A DNA stretch of 64,000 nucleotides. Source: Promicromonospora sukumoe 327MFSha3.1. Its GTDB lineage: Bacteria; Actinomycetota; Actinomycetes; Actinomycetales; Cellulomonadaceae. The stretch covers positions 248,001 to 312,000 of the forward strand of contig NZ_ARQM01000012.1 of NCBI RefSeq assembly GCF_000385135.1. The letters are read 5' to 3'. The position numbers and the translations under genes were made by a program. Each line of letters starts with the position of its first letter. Positions within the stretch are counted from its first letter, which is position 1. Shown piece after piece: positions 30,670-39,219 of the stretch. The notes under the pieces are model-generated. The model saw only the letters and a list, made by a program, of their open reading frames with translations. It was not told the origin of the DNA and made no database searches.

Positions 30670-31137
30670 ATGGGGATCCGCACGGAGTACTTCGCAGCAC
30701 CCACCGACGAGGTGGCGGCGACGGCGCTCCACACGCCCGGAGGGCCGTCCGAACCGGACCTGCGCACCGACCAGCCCCGGTTCGACGCCGTCGCGGTGCC
30801 GTCCGTGGACCCGTTCGTGATGCTCGGCGGGCTGGCCGGCGTGCTGTCCGGCCGGCCGTACGCCGAGGTCACGGCGCACCCGCGGCACGGCGCGCTGGTC
30901 GGCAGCGGCGGTGAGGAAGGGCCGTGGGTCGTGACCGTCTCGCAGATCCTCGTCGACGACCTCGCCTCCGCCGGCCCCACGCGCCTGGCCGCGGCCGCCC
31001 GCGAGTGGTCCGGCGACGCGACGCCCGCCGTCGCCCCGCAGGTGCTCGTCTCGGCGCTGCTGTCCCTCGGAGCGCTCGCCGCCCGCGCCGCCGACGAGCG
31101 CCAGGGCGTGTACTGCTGGACGAGCCTCACCGACTGA
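30670..31137 (+). CDS. Uncharacterised actinobacterial protein
   Basis: A 155-residue soluble protein that I do not recognise. It starts MGIRTEYFAAPTDEVAA and is mostly helical, with a conserved-looking SVDPFVMLGGLAGVLSGR segment and an Ala-rich C-terminal helix ending in GVYCWTSLTD. There is no signal peptide, membrane helix or metal motif. ATG 30670 is the first in-frame start. The next gene, a GNAT, begins six bases after the stop, so the two probably form a pair. Codon use is ordinary for the region. Confidence 0.65.
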   Translation: MGIRTEYFAAPTDEVAATALHTPGGPSEPDLRTDQPRFDAVAVPSVDPFVMLGGLAGVLSGRPYAEVTAHPRHGALVGSGGEEGPWVVTVSQILVDDLASAGPTRLAAAAREWSGDATPAVAPQVLVSALLSLGALAARAADERQGVYCWTSLTD

Positions 31138-31142
31138 CGGCC

Positions 31143-31643
31143 GTGAACACCACCGACGCCCCGTCCGTCGTCGTCCACCGGTTCGGCCCCGGCTCCCCCG
31201 CCGACGGCCTGACCGCGCTGCTGACGGCCTACCACCTGCGGACCGAGGCCGAGAAGGGTGTGCCGGTCGACGACGTGGCCGCGCTGCCCGCGCGCTACCT
31301 GGCGGAGATCACCGACCCGCGGTCCGCGTTCGCGGGCGACACGGTGCTGCTGGCCCGGCACGGGGCCGCCGCGGTGGGCTGCCTGGTCGTCACCGCGCCC
31401 GTCGCGGGCCGCGCCGAGCTCAAGCGGCTCTGGACGGACCCGGACCTGCGCGGCCGGGGCGTGGCCTCCCGGCTCATCGGCGCCGCGCTGACCGGGCTGG
31501 CCGACGACGGGGTGCGCACCGCCGCGCTGTCGGTCTGGCGGTGGCGTGCGGGCGCGGTCGGCCTCTACGAGAGGCTGGGCTTCGTCGTCGTCGACCCCTG
31601 GGACGAGCGAGCCGATCTCGTCTGCATGGAGCGGGTCCTGTAG
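31143..31643 (+). CDS. GNAT-family N-acetyltransferase
   Basis: A 166-residue acyltransferase with a classical acetyl-CoA loop: ELKRLWTDPDLRGRGVASRL, then LIGAALTGLADDGVRTAALSV and a YERLGFVVVDPW end. The substrate is unknown. GTG 31143 follows the previous stop by five bases, which indicates translational coupling. It is a different subfamily from the GNAT at 30062. Confidence 0.85.
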   Translation: MNTTDAPSVVVHRFGPGSPADGLTALLTAYHLRTEAEKGVPVDDVAALPARYLAEITDPRSAFAGDTVLLARHGAAAVGCLVVTAPVAGRAELKRLWTDPDLRGRGVASRLIGAALTGLADDGVRTAALSVWRWRAGAVGLYERLGFVVVDPWDERADLVCMERVL

Positions 31644-31707
31644 TCCGGCTGCCCGAGGGACGAGGCACGTGCGCGACCGGGTTCGCGGAGGTGCTTCACT
31701 TGCCCCC

Positions 31708-33006
31708 GTGAACCGCGCCCGTAACCCGCTCTGGCGGACCCTCGTCGAGCTCCGCGGCAACCCCCGCGCCTGCGTGTGGACCGAGCCGCTGTGGGGTCTG
31801 TCCATGGCCCTCGTGCTGCCGTACGCGTCGGTGTTCATGCTGGCCCTGGGCCTGCACGACGCCCAGATCGGGTTCCTCGCGACCATCGGCATGATCTCCC
31901 AGGTCGGCTTCGGGCTGGCCGGCGGGATCATCACCGACCGTCTCGGCCGGCGGGCCACGACGGCGTGGTTCGACGTGATCGCCTGGGTGATCCCGTGCGT
32001 GCTGTGGGCGTTCGCGCAGGACTTCTGGTTCTTCCTCGCGGCGTCGCTGGTCAACGGCGCGCTGCAGGTCACGCAGAACTCGTGGGACTGCCTCATGGTC
32101 GAGGACGCCGAGCGGGGCAAGATCACGCGGATCTACTCGCTGGTGAAGGTCGCGGCCGACTGCTCGGCGCTGTTCGCGCCGCTGGCCGCCGTCCTGGTCG
32201 CCCAGCTCGGGCTGGAGCCCGCTGTGCGCATCCTGTACATCAACGCCGCGGTGGTGATGACGGTGAAGATCGTCTGGCTCTACCTGTGGTCCAACGAGAC
32301 CCGGCAGGGCCGCGTCCGCATGGCGGCCACGCGCGGGCAGAGCGTGTGGAGCCTCCTGGCCGGGTACCGCGGCGTGCTCGGCCTGCTGCTGCGCTCGCGG
32401 GGGTCGCTCCTCGCGCTGGCCGTGGCCGCGCTGACCGCAGCGGTCACGCTCGTCAACGGCACGTTCTGGCAGGTCGTGGCCAGCCAGCACCTGGGCGTGC
32501 CGGACGCGCTGCTGCCGTTCTTCCCGATGGTCCGCTCGGTGCTGTCGGTGGTCTTCTTCTTCACGCTGATCCCGCTCCTGACCACCGCCGTCGACCTGCG
32601 GCGCGCCACGCTGCTCGGGTTCGGGGTGCACCTCGCCGGGCAGCTCGTGCTGGTCGCGATCCCGGCGGCGAGCGGCGGCGCGACGGCGTCCACGTACGCG
32701 TTCCTCGGCCTGTGCCTGCTGCTGGACAGCTTCGGCGCGGGCATGCTGTTCATGCTCTCGGAGTCGCTCGTGGCGCTGCACGTGGACGAGGGCGAGCGCT
32801 CCCGCGTCATGGCGATCCAGCGCACGTGCATCATGCTGGCCGCGGCGCCGTTCGGCTGGATCTCCGGCTGGCTGTCCGGGATCGACCGCACCTACCCGTT
32901 CGTGCTGACGTCGGCGCTGCTCGTCGTCGGGCTCGTGCTGGTGTCGCTGCGCTGGGTGCCGACCCATCACGGCGACGAGCCCACGCCGGCGGCCGACCCG
33001 GCCTGA
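31708..33006 (+). CDS. Major facilitator superfamily transporter
   Basis: A 432-residue carrier with twelve predicted membrane helices. The cytoplasmic loop between helices 2 and 3 has GGIITDRLGRRAT, the family's G-x-x-x-D-R-x-G-R-R motif. The substrate is unknown. The N-terminus (NRARNPLWRTLVELRGNPRACVWTE) is amphipathic and the long helices are otherwise typical. I start at GTG 31708; the frame is open further upstream but that part lies inside the preceding GNAT gene. It has no regulator or enzyme partner nearby. Confidence 0.85.
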   Translation: MNRARNPLWRTLVELRGNPRACVWTEPLWGLSMALVLPYASVFMLALGLHDAQIGFLATIGMISQVGFGLAGGIITDRLGRRATTAWFDVIAWVIPCVLWAFAQDFWFFLAASLVNGALQVTQNSWDCLMVEDAERGKITRIYSLVKVAADCSALFAPLAAVLVAQLGLEPAVRILYINAAVVMTVKIVWLYLWSNETRQGRVRMAATRGQSVWSLLAGYRGVLGLLLRSRGSLLALAVAALTAAVTLVNGTFWQVVASQHLGVPDALLPFFPMVRSVLSVVFFFTLIPLLTTAVDLRRATLLGFGVHLAGQLVLVAIPAASGGATASTYAFLGLCLLLDSFGAGMLFMLSESLVALHVDEGERSRVMAIQRTCIMLAAAPFGWISGWLSGIDRTYPFVLTSALLVVGLVLVSLRWVPTHHGDEPTPAADPA

Positions 33007-33027
33007 CGGCCGCGCGGGACGACGGGC

Positions 33028-33522
33028 TCAGGCGCGGAACAGCCGGGCCGCGTGCCGCAGCGCCTCGCGCGCCCGGCGGCGGTCGCCCGCGGCGTCGTAC
33101 GCGAAGGCCAGGCGGTACCGGGCGCGCCAGTCCTCGGGCGCCGCCTCGACGGCCACCCGGTACGGCTCGAAGGCCTCGTCGGCGGCGGCCCGGTCGATGC
33201 GCCCGCCGGGCGAGCGCGGCAGGTCGTCCACGGGCAGGTTGCCCTCGGCGAACAGGGTGTCCGCCATCTTCTGCACGGTCGCGGCCAGCCAGTACTCCTT
33301 GGCGATCAGTCCGATGACCAGCAGCGGGATGATCAGCACGCCCAGGCCGATGGCGATCAGCACCGGCTCGCCGGTGCGCATCATCGAGACGCCGCGGCCC
33401 GCGATCTGCCAGACGTACAGCGCCAGCAGCGCCGTGACGGCGATGGCCCCGGGCAGCCCCCGCGGCAGCTTGCGGCCCGACGTCGGCCGCTCGACCGGGC
33501 TCCCGGACGCCGGATCGCTCAC
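33028..33522 (-). CDS. Membrane protein with a TPR-like tail
   Basis: A 164-residue protein with two N-terminal membrane helices (about residues 25-44 and 53-72) and a C-terminal soluble part with one TPR-like helix pair (YRVAVEAAPEDWRARYRLAFAYDAAGDRRRAREALR). Similar small proteins follow dapB in several actinobacteria. GTG 33520-33522 overlaps the dapB stop by two bases (GTGA), so it is coupled to dapB. No function is known. Confidence 0.75.
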   Translation of the reverse strand: MSDPASGSPVERPTSGRKLPRGLPGAIAVTALLALYVWQIAGRGVSMMRTGEPVLIAIGLGVLIIPLLVIGLIAKEYWLAATVQKMADTLFAEGNLPVDDLPRSPGGRIDRAAADEAFEPYRVAVEAAPEDWRARYRLAFAYDAAGDRRRAREALRHAARLFRA

Positions 33523-34292
33523 GACAGGTCCAGCACGTTCTCGAGGCCGACGGTCAGCCCGGGGCGGGAGACCACGGAGCGCACGGCGAGGAGCACGCCC
33601 GGCATGAACGACGCCCGGTCGAACGAGTCCTGCCGGATGATCAGCTGCTCCCCCTCGTTGCCGAAGAGGATCTCCTCGTGCGCCACGAGGCCGCGCAGGC
33701 GGACGGCGTGCACGCGCACCCCGTCGACGTCGGCGCCGCGGGCCTCCCAGCCCGTCTCGGTCGCGTCGGGCGAGGGCCCGCGGCCGGCCTCGGCGCGGGC
33801 ACGGGCGATCGCGGCGGCGGTGTGCCGGGCGGTCCCCGAGGGCGCGTCCACCTTGTTCGGGTGGTGCAGCTCGACGACCTCGGCGGACTCGAAGTACCGG
33901 GCGGCCTTGGCGGCGAACGTCATCGCGAGCACCGCCGAGAGGCCGAAGTTCGGCGCGATCAGCACGCCGAGCGCGCCTGTGCTGCCCGAGCCCCCGGGCG
34001 AGAGCTCGGCGAGGTGCGCCGAGACCCGGGCGCGGGAGGCGTCGTCCCACCCGGTGGTGCCGACCACGGCGTGCGCGCCGGCGTCGAGCACCGCGTGCAC
34101 GTTGGCCTCGGTCACGGCCGGGACGGTGAAGTCCACGGCGACGTCGGCCCCGGCGAGGGTCTCGGCGGAGACCGTGTCGCCCCGCCCGAGGCGGGCCACG
34201 AGCCGGAGCCCGTCGGCCGCCTCGACCGCGGCGCAGGCCTGTGTGCCCATGCGGCCGGTCGCACCGAGCACGGCCACCTTGATGTCACTCAC
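33519..34292 (-). CDS. dapB: 4-hydroxy-tetrahydrodipicolinate reductase
   Basis: The NAD(P)H-dependent reductase for the second step of the diaminopimelate/lysine pathway. The dinucleotide-binding loop GATGRMG (10-16), the GTTGW segment and the ELHHPNKVDAPSGTA active site (two His and a Lys) are complete. Length (257) is normal. GTG 34290-34292 gives MSDIKVAVLG. It follows the M16 peptidase by four bases and overlaps the next membrane gene, within a pnp-M16-dapB run that is conserved in actinobacteria. Confidence 0.96.
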   Translation of the reverse strand: MSDIKVAVLGATGRMGTQACAAVEAADGLRLVARLGRGDTVSAETLAGADVAVDFTVPAVTEANVHAVLDAGAHAVVGTTGWDDASRARVSAHLAELSPGGSGSTGALGVLIAPNFGLSAVLAMTFAAKAARYFESAEVVELHHPNKVDAPSGTARHTAAAIARARAEAGRGPSPDATETGWEARGADVDGVRVHAVRLRGLVAHEEILFGNEGEQLIIRQDSFDRASFMPGVLLAVRSVVSRPGLTVGLENVLDLS

Positions 34293-34296
34293 GTTC

Positions 34297-35652
34297 TCAC
34301 CCTAGTTCTTCGCCACGTGCTGTTCGGTCGTCGAACGGGCCCACGCGGACCACCGAGCGTGGGCGCGCGGCCAGGTCCTGGGCCAGGTCCCGCACGTCCG
34401 CCGCGGTGACCGCCTGGATGCGCTCCAGCGACTCAGCCAGCGACAGCAGGTCGCCGTACACGAGCTCGGCCTTGCCGAGGCGGCTCATGCGCGAGCCGGA
34501 GTCCTCCAGCCCGAGCACGGTGCCGCCGCTGAGCTGCCCGACGGACCGCTTCAGCTCGGCCTCCGTGATGCCGTCGTTCGCAAGCTTCTCCAGCTCCTCG
34601 ACCAGCAGCTCGGTCACCTGGTCGGCCTTGGCGGCCGCGCAGCCCGCGTACAGGCCGAACGTGCCGAGCCCGCCGTGGGCGGACGCGAACGAGTACGTCG
34701 AGTACGCCAGGCCCCGCTTCTCGCGGATCTCCTGGAACAGGCGCGACGACATGCCGCCGCCCAGCACGGCGTTCAGCACCGACAGCGCGAAGCGCCGGTC
34801 GTCCGTGGCCGAGATGCCCGTGGACCCGATGATGATGTTGGCCTGCTCGACCGAGCGCTTGATCGTCAGCTCGGCGCCCGCCTCCGGCACGCCGGCCCGG
34901 TCCTCCGCTGTGGACCTGCGGTCCCGCGGCGCCGTGGCCGGGTCGAGGTCCCAGCCGCCGTCGGTCAGCGCCTGGGTGACCTGCTGCACGAGCTTGTCGT
35001 GGTCGATGCCGCCGGCCGCCGTGATCACGAGGGTCTCGGGCCGGTAGTTCCAGCGGTAGTGGTCCCAGACGGCGTCGCGCGGCACGGCGTTGATGGTCTC
35101 CGGCGTGCCGCCGATGGGGCGGCCAAGCGCGTGGTCGCCCAGCACCACGGCGGAGAACTGCTCGTGCACGACGTCGGTCGGGTCGTCGTCGTTCATCGCG
35201 AGCTCTTCGAGGATGACGCCGCGCTCGGTCTCGAGCTCGTCGGTGTCCAGGCGCGCGGAGGTGACCATGTCGGCGATGACGTCGACGGCCATCGGCAGGT
35301 CGGAGTCCAGCACCCGCGCGTAGTAGCAGGTGTGTTCCTTGCCGGTGGCCGCGTTGGCCTCACCGCCGACGGCGTCGAACGCCTCGGCGATGTCCATCGC
35401 GGACCGCCGCTTGGTCCCCTTGAAGAGCAGGTGCTCCAGGAAGTGCGTCGAGCCGAAGTGCCCGTCGGTCTCGTCCCGAGAGCCGACGCCGATCCATGCG
35501 CCCATCGTGGCCGAGCGCTGGCCCGGCATGTTCTCGGTGAGCACACGGACACCGCCGGGCAGGACGGAGCGACGGATCGTCGCCCCGTCCTGCCCGGCGG
35601 TCAGCTCGGCACCGGGCTCGCCCGTGGGAACGAGCGGCAGGTGCCACGTCAT
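34297..35652 (-). CDS. M16 family zinc peptidase (processing-peptidase type)
   Basis: A 451-residue M16 metallopeptidase with the inverted zinc motif HFLEH (His70, Glu73, His74) and the distal ligand in ETERGVILEE (Glu150). The second, inactive half carries the Arg/Tyr-type substrate motif (REKRGLAYSTYSFAS). In actinobacteria this enzyme follows pnp; its physiological substrates are not known. No signal peptide, so it is cytosolic. It starts one base after the pnp stop, so coupling with pnp is likely. Confidence 0.93.
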   Translation of the reverse strand: MTWHLPLVPTGEPGAELTAGQDGATIRRSVLPGGVRVLTENMPGQRSATMGAWIGVGSRDETDGHFGSTHFLEHLLFKGTKRRSAMDIAEAFDAVGGEANAATGKEHTCYYARVLDSDLPMAVDVIADMVTSARLDTDELETERGVILEELAMNDDDPTDVVHEQFSAVVLGDHALGRPIGGTPETINAVPRDAVWDHYRWNYRPETLVITAAGGIDHDKLVQQVTQALTDGGWDLDPATAPRDRRSTAEDRAGVPEAGAELTIKRSVEQANIIIGSTGISATDDRRFALSVLNAVLGGGMSSRLFQEIREKRGLAYSTYSFASAHGGLGTFGLYAGCAAAKADQVTELLVEELEKLANDGITEAELKRSVGQLSGGTVLGLEDSGSRMSRLGKAELVYGDLLSLAESLERIQAVTAADVRDLAQDLAARPRSVVRVGPFDDRTARGEELG

Positions 35653-35653
35653 G

Positions 35654-37900
35654 TCAGGCGTCCGCGGACGCGGTGGCCTCGGCGGCCGGCTCGGCGGCGT
35701 CGGACGAGGCCGACTCCTCCTCGTCGGTGACGGCGACCAGCGAGAGCTTGCCGCGCGGGTCGATCTCGCCGATCTCGACCTGGACCTTCTGGCCGATGGA
35801 CAGCACGTCGTCGACGTTCTCGACGCGCTTGCCGCCCACGAGCTTGCGGATCTGGCTGATGTGCAGCAGACCGTCCTTGCCCGGGGACAGCGAGATGAAG
35901 GCGCCGAACGACGTCGTCTTGACGACGGTGCCGACGAACCGCTCGCCCACCTCGGGGACGTGCGGGTTGGCGATCGCGTTGATCGCCGCGCGGGCGGCCT
36001 CGGCCGAGGGGCCGTCGGTGGCACCGATGTACACGGTGCCGTCGTCCTCGATGGAGATGTCCGCGCCCGTCTCCTCCTGGATCTGGTTGATCATCTTGCC
36101 CTTCGGCCCGATGACCTCGCCGATCTTGTCGACCGGCACCTTCACGGTGATGACGCGCGGGGCGTTCGGGGACATCTCGTCGGGGACGTCGATCGCCTCG
36201 GCGAGGACCTCGAGGATCGTCAGGCGCGCGTCGCGCGCCTGGCCCAGGGCGGCCGCGAGGACCGACGCCGGGATGCCGTCGAGCTTGGTGTCGAGCTGGA
36301 TGGCGGTGACGAACTCCTTGGTGCCGGCGACCTTGAAGTCCATGTCGCCGAACGCGTCCTCGGCGCCCAGGATGTCCGTCATGGCGGCGTAGCGGGTCTC
36401 GCCCTCCACCGTGTCGGACACGAGGCCCATCGCGATGCCCGCGACCGGGGCGCGCAGCGGCACACCGGCGTTGAGCAGCGACAGCGTGCTGGCGCACACC
36501 GAGCCCATGGACGTCGAACCGTTGGAGCCGAGGGCCTCGGACACCTGGCGGATCGCGTAGGGGAACTCCTCGCGGCTCGGCAGGACCGGCACCAGGGCGC
36601 GCTCGGCGAGCGCGCCGTGGCCGATCTCGCGGCGCTTCGGGCTGCCCACGCGGCCCGTCTCACCGGTCGAGTACGGCGGGAAGTTGTAGTTGTGCATGTA
36701 GCGCTTGCGCGTCTCCGGACCGAGCGAGTCGATCTGCTGCTCCATGCGGAGCATGTTCAGCGTGGTGACACCCAGGATCTGGGTCTCGCCGCGCTCGAAG
36801 ATGGCGGAGCCGTGCACGCGGGGCAGCACCTCGACCTCGGCCGAGAGGGTGCGGATGTCCGCGAGGCCACGGCCGTCGATGCGGACGCCGTCGGTCAGCA
36901 CGCGCTGGCGCACGAGCTGCTTCTGCAGCGAGCGGAAGGCGGCGGAGAGCTCCTTCTCGCGGCCCTCGAACTGGCCGTCGAGCTGCTCGTGGACGGTCGC
37001 CTTGATCTCGTCGAGCGTGTTCTCACGCTGCTGCTTGTCGGCGATGGTGAGCGCGTCGCGGGTGGTGCCGGAGACGGCGCCCTCCACGGCGGCGTAGGCG
37101 TCGGGCTGGTAGTCCGGGAAGAGCGGGAACTCCTGCGTCTCCTTGGCGGACTGGCCGGCGAGCTGGGCCTGCGCGTCGCACAGGGCCTTGATGAACGGCT
37201 TGGCCGCCTCGATGCCCTCGGCGACGACCTCCTCGGTCGGCGCGGCGACGCCCTCGTTCTTGATGAGGTTCCAGGCACCGTCGGTGGCCTCGGCCTCGAT
37301 CATGGCGATCGCGACGTCGTCACCGACGACGCGGCCGGCCACGACCATGTCGAAGACCGCGCGCTCCTTGTCGGAGTACTTGGGGAACGCGACCCACTGG
37401 CCGTCGATCAGCGCGATGCGGACGGCGCCGACCGGGCCGTCGAACGGCAGGCTGGAGATCTGGGTCGACGCCGACGCGGCGTTGATCGCCAGCGTGTCGT
37501 AGGCGTCGTCCGGGTGGATCGCCATGACGGTGATGACGACCTGGACCTCGTTGCGCAGGCCCTTGACGAACAGGGGGCGCAGCGGGCGGTCGATCAGGCG
37601 GCAGGCCAGGATCGCCTCGGTCGAGGGACGGCCCTCGCGGCGGAAGAACGAGCCGGGGATGCGGCCCGCGGCGTACATCCGCTCCTCGACGTCCACCGTC
37701 AGCGGGAAGAAGTCGAACTGGTCCTTGGGGTGCTTGCCGGCCGCGGTGGTCGACAGCAGCATGGTCTCGCCGTCGAGGTACGCGGCGACGGAGCCGGCGG
37801 CCTGCTTGGCGAGGCGCCCGGTCTCGAACCGGACGGTACGGGTGCCGAAGCGACCGTTGTCGATCACTGCCTCGGCGAACTGGATCTCGGGACCCTCCAC
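35654..37900 (-). CDS. pnp: Polyribonucleotide nucleotidyltransferase (PNPase)
   Basis: A phosphorolytic 3'-5' exoribonuclease and polymerase that degrades and tails RNA. Two RNase PH-like cores flank a helical region. A KH domain with GPKGK lies near residues 595-602, and an S1 domain ([15 protein letters not shown]) near 650-715. The C-terminal tail is Ala/Glu/Ser-rich. GTG 37898-37900 is chosen for its AGGAGGG ribosome site five bases upstream. At 748 residues the size is normal. It lies 221 bases after rpsO, with a strong hairpin between them, as in the rpsO-pnp arrangement of many bacteria where PNPase regulates its own leader. Confidence 0.97.
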   Translation of the reverse strand: MEGPEIQFAEAVIDNGRFGTRTVRFETGRLAKQAAGSVAAYLDGETMLLSTTAAGKHPKDQFDFFPLTVDVEERMYAAGRIPGSFFRREGRPSTEAILACRLIDRPLRPLFVKGLRNEVQVVITVMAIHPDDAYDTLAINAASASTQISSLPFDGPVGAVRIALIDGQWVAFPKYSDKERAVFDMVVAGRVVGDDVAIAMIEAEATDGAWNLIKNEGVAAPTEEVVAEGIEAAKPFIKALCDAQAQLAGQSAKETQEFPLFPDYQPDAYAAVEGAVSGTTRDALTIADKQQRENTLDEIKATVHEQLDGQFEGREKELSAAFRSLQKQLVRQRVLTDGVRIDGRGLADIRTLSAEVEVLPRVHGSAIFERGETQILGVTTLNMLRMEQQIDSLGPETRKRYMHNYNFPPYSTGETGRVGSPKRREIGHGALAERALVPVLPSREEFPYAIRQVSEALGSNGSTSMGSVCASTLSLLNAGVPLRAPVAGIAMGLVSDTVEGETRYAAMTDILGAEDAFGDMDFKVAGTKEFVTAIQLDTKLDGIPASVLAAALGQARDARLTILEVLAEAIDVPDEMSPNAPRVITVKVPVDKIGEVIGPKGKMINQIQEETGADISIEDDGTVYIGATDGPSAEAARAAINAIANPHVPEVGERFVGTVVKTTSFGAFISLSPGKDGLLHISQIRKLVGGKRVENVDDVLSIGQKVQVEIGEIDPRGKLSLVAVTDEEESASSDAAEPAAEATASADA

Positions 37901-38075
37901 GGGTGCCCTCCTTCTCTGTGGTGTTCTCTGGGAACGCCCCCGTGCCTGACGGTCATCGATCGAGGCCCACCGAGCCGCTGCTCGCGTGGAGCGGAAGACT
38001 CGGGAAGCCACTACCGAGGACCGGACGAGGTCACGGGCGGCGCTGTTGCGTTGTCGTACTACAGCATCTCACCAG

Positions 38076-38110
38076 ACCAGCCCGGCCCCCGCGACGGGGG
38101 CCGGGCTGGT
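38076..38110 (-). terminator. Terminator after rpsO
   Basis: A perfect 15-bp stem (38076-38090 with 38096-38110) and a five-base loop, 12 bases past the rpsO stop. Part of the transcription probably reads through to pnp, or pnp has its own start in the remaining 175 bases. Confidence 0.75.
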
Positions 38111-38121
38111 GGGAAGCATGA

Positions 38122-38391
38122 TCAGCGACGCAGGCCGAGCTTGTCGACCAGGGCGCGGTAGCGCTCGATGTCGATCCCCTTGAGGTAACCCTGGAGACGA
38201 CGGCGCTGACCCACGAGGAGCAGCAGGCCACGACGGCTGTGGTGGTCGTGCTTGTGCTCCTTCAGGTGCTCGGTGAGGTCCTTGATGCGCTGCGTGAGGA
38301 GCGCGATCTGCACCTCCGGCGAACCCGAGTCGCCCGGCTTGGTTCCGTACTCGGAAATGATCTGCTGCTTCGTGGCAGTGTCGAGCGGCAT
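38122..38391 (-). CDS. rpsO: 30S ribosomal protein S15
   Basis: An 89-residue primary 16S rRNA-binding protein that nucleates the platform of the small subunit. The conserved GDTGSPEVQ-like region ([14 protein letters not shown]) and [16 protein letters not shown] are intact. ATG 38389-38391 is preceded by a GGAGAG ribosome site. It lies upstream of pnp. Confidence 0.98.
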   Translation of the reverse strand: MPLDTATKQQIISEYGTKPGDSGSPEVQIALLTQRIKDLTEHLKEHKHDHHSRRGLLLLVGQRRRLQGYLKGIDIERYRALVDKLGLRR

Positions 38392-38477
38392 GGCTCTCCT
38401 TCGGTGTCGTTGCGCGGTGCTCCGGGACTGATTTCACCGGGGCGCTCTGGATCCGCGGCCGTTCTGACGGCGGTACC

Positions 38478-38486
38478 ACATTACCA
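38478..38486 (-). promoter_or_regulatory. Possible extended -10 promoter of rpsO
   Basis: Read on the minus strand the site is TGGTAATGT, an extended -10 of the form TGN-TAATGT. It is about 90 bases before the rpsO start. No convincing -35 lies at the right spacing. Confidence 0.4.
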
Positions 38487-38530
38487 GTGCTTGACGACCC
38501 TGCCCGCCCGCGGACCTGGAGACCTCCGCC

Positions 38531-38578
38531 ACGTGTCAGACGTACAGATCCCCCGGGTGACCTGTACGTCTGACACGG
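38531..38578 (-). terminator. Hairpin, copy 2 of the dispersed family
   Basis: A perfect 16-bp stem (38532-38547 with 38562-38577) and a 14-base loop. The arm CGTGTCAGACGTACAGATC is nearly the same as the arms at 12676 and 61729. It lies just past the stop of the small gene at 38586, so it probably ends that transcript. Confidence 0.75.
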
Positions 38579-38581
38579 GCG

Positions 38582-38607
38582 GGGATCACGCGCCGTCGTG
38601 GCCCGCG
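38582..38607. repeat. 26-bp direct repeat, left copy
   Basis: Identical over 26 bases to 39194-39219. It contains the stop codon and the last six codons (AGHDGA) of the small membrane-protein gene. The right copy provides the same residues for the peroxidase gene. Confidence 0.9.
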
Positions 38608-39062
38608 GCTTCGCGGATCGCCCGGATGCGGGCCTCGTACTCCGCCTCGGTGAGCCAGGGTTCGCTGGCGAGCCGCACGATCCGGCCTGACTCACCGTCG
38701 ACGTGGTCGATCTCTGGCGGTCTGATCATGAAGTTGGGTGCGTAGGGCGACGTCGTGTAGCCGGCCGCATGTTCGACCTCGCGTTGTCCCTGGATGGAGA
38801 GAAGAACCAGGCGCCCTCCGACCAGCGAGAACCCCGCAGCGGTCCACGAAGCGAGACCAATAATCCCGTACACCCACACAGCCCATGCCGGGTAGACAAG
38901 GTCATCGCGCTGAGCAAGAAGGGCACTACCCCCGGCCAAGGCAATCGACGCCAGCAACCCGGGAACTCCGATGCGATCCAGCCTCCGGAGAGCGCGGTAC
39001 CGGTCATGGACCGAACGGCCGGGCAAGAGCTCGCGGGTCATCTTCGGATGCCACTCGGTCAT
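38586..39062 (-). CDS. Small membrane protein of lower GC, repeat-bounded
   Basis: A 158-residue protein with two membrane helices (about residues 36-53 and 60-85) and a polar C-terminus resembling a SHOCT-type tail (LTEAEYEARIRAIREA). I do not recognise the family. GC over 38761-39060 is 65% by hand count (195 of 300), against 78% for a 60-base sample of the neighbouring peroxidase gene (40321-40380), so recent acquisition is likely. Its last six residues and stop are encoded by a 26-bp sequence that also ends the peroxidase gene. The ATG at 39060-39062 (MTEWHPKM) is the first start; a second Met seven codons on is possible. A 78-bp palindrome lies just upstream. Confidence 0.65.
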   Translation of the reverse strand: MTEWHPKMTRELLPGRSVHDRYRALRRLDRIGVPGLLASIALAGGSALLAQRDDLVYPAWAVWVYGIIGLASWTAAGFSLVGGRLVLLSIQGQREVEHAAGYTTSPYAPNFMIRPPEIDHVDGESGRIVRLASEPWLTEAEYEARIRAIREAAGHDGA

Positions 39063-39094
39063 CGTGCCGCCGTCGTCTCCCTGGCTGCCTGGAA

Positions 39095-39172
39095 ATGTGA
39101 GTGGTCGGTAGTTTGTCAGGTGATCGGCACCCCGGGGTGCCGATCACCTGACAAACTACCGACCACTCACAT
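39095..39172. repeat. 78-bp perfect palindrome
   Basis: Arms of 39 bases (39095-39133 and 39134-39172) pair without a mismatch or loop. It lies between the end of the peroxidase gene and the start of the small membrane-protein gene. As DNA it can extrude a cruciform, and as RNA it would form a very stable terminator-like hairpin. It is the longest perfect palindrome in the window. Confidence 0.9.
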
Positions 39173-39194
39173 CACTGCCGTGAGCACGGCAGTG
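39173..39194 (-). terminator. Small hairpin at the peroxidase stop
   Basis: A 10-bp perfect stem (CACTGCCGTG at 39173-39182 with 39185-39194) and a two-base loop, abutting the 78-bp palindrome. It starts four bases past the peroxidase stop codon. Probably part of that gene's terminator. Confidence 0.5.
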
Positions 39195-39219
39195 GGATCA
39201 CGCGCCGTCGTGGCCCGCG
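39194..39219. repeat. 26-bp direct repeat, right copy
   Basis: Identical to 38582-38607. It covers the last six codons (AGHDGA) and stop of the peroxidase gene. The two copies are 612 bases apart and frame the small membrane-protein gene and both hairpins. Recombination between them would remove the insert and leave the peroxidase gene intact. Confidence 0.9.
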
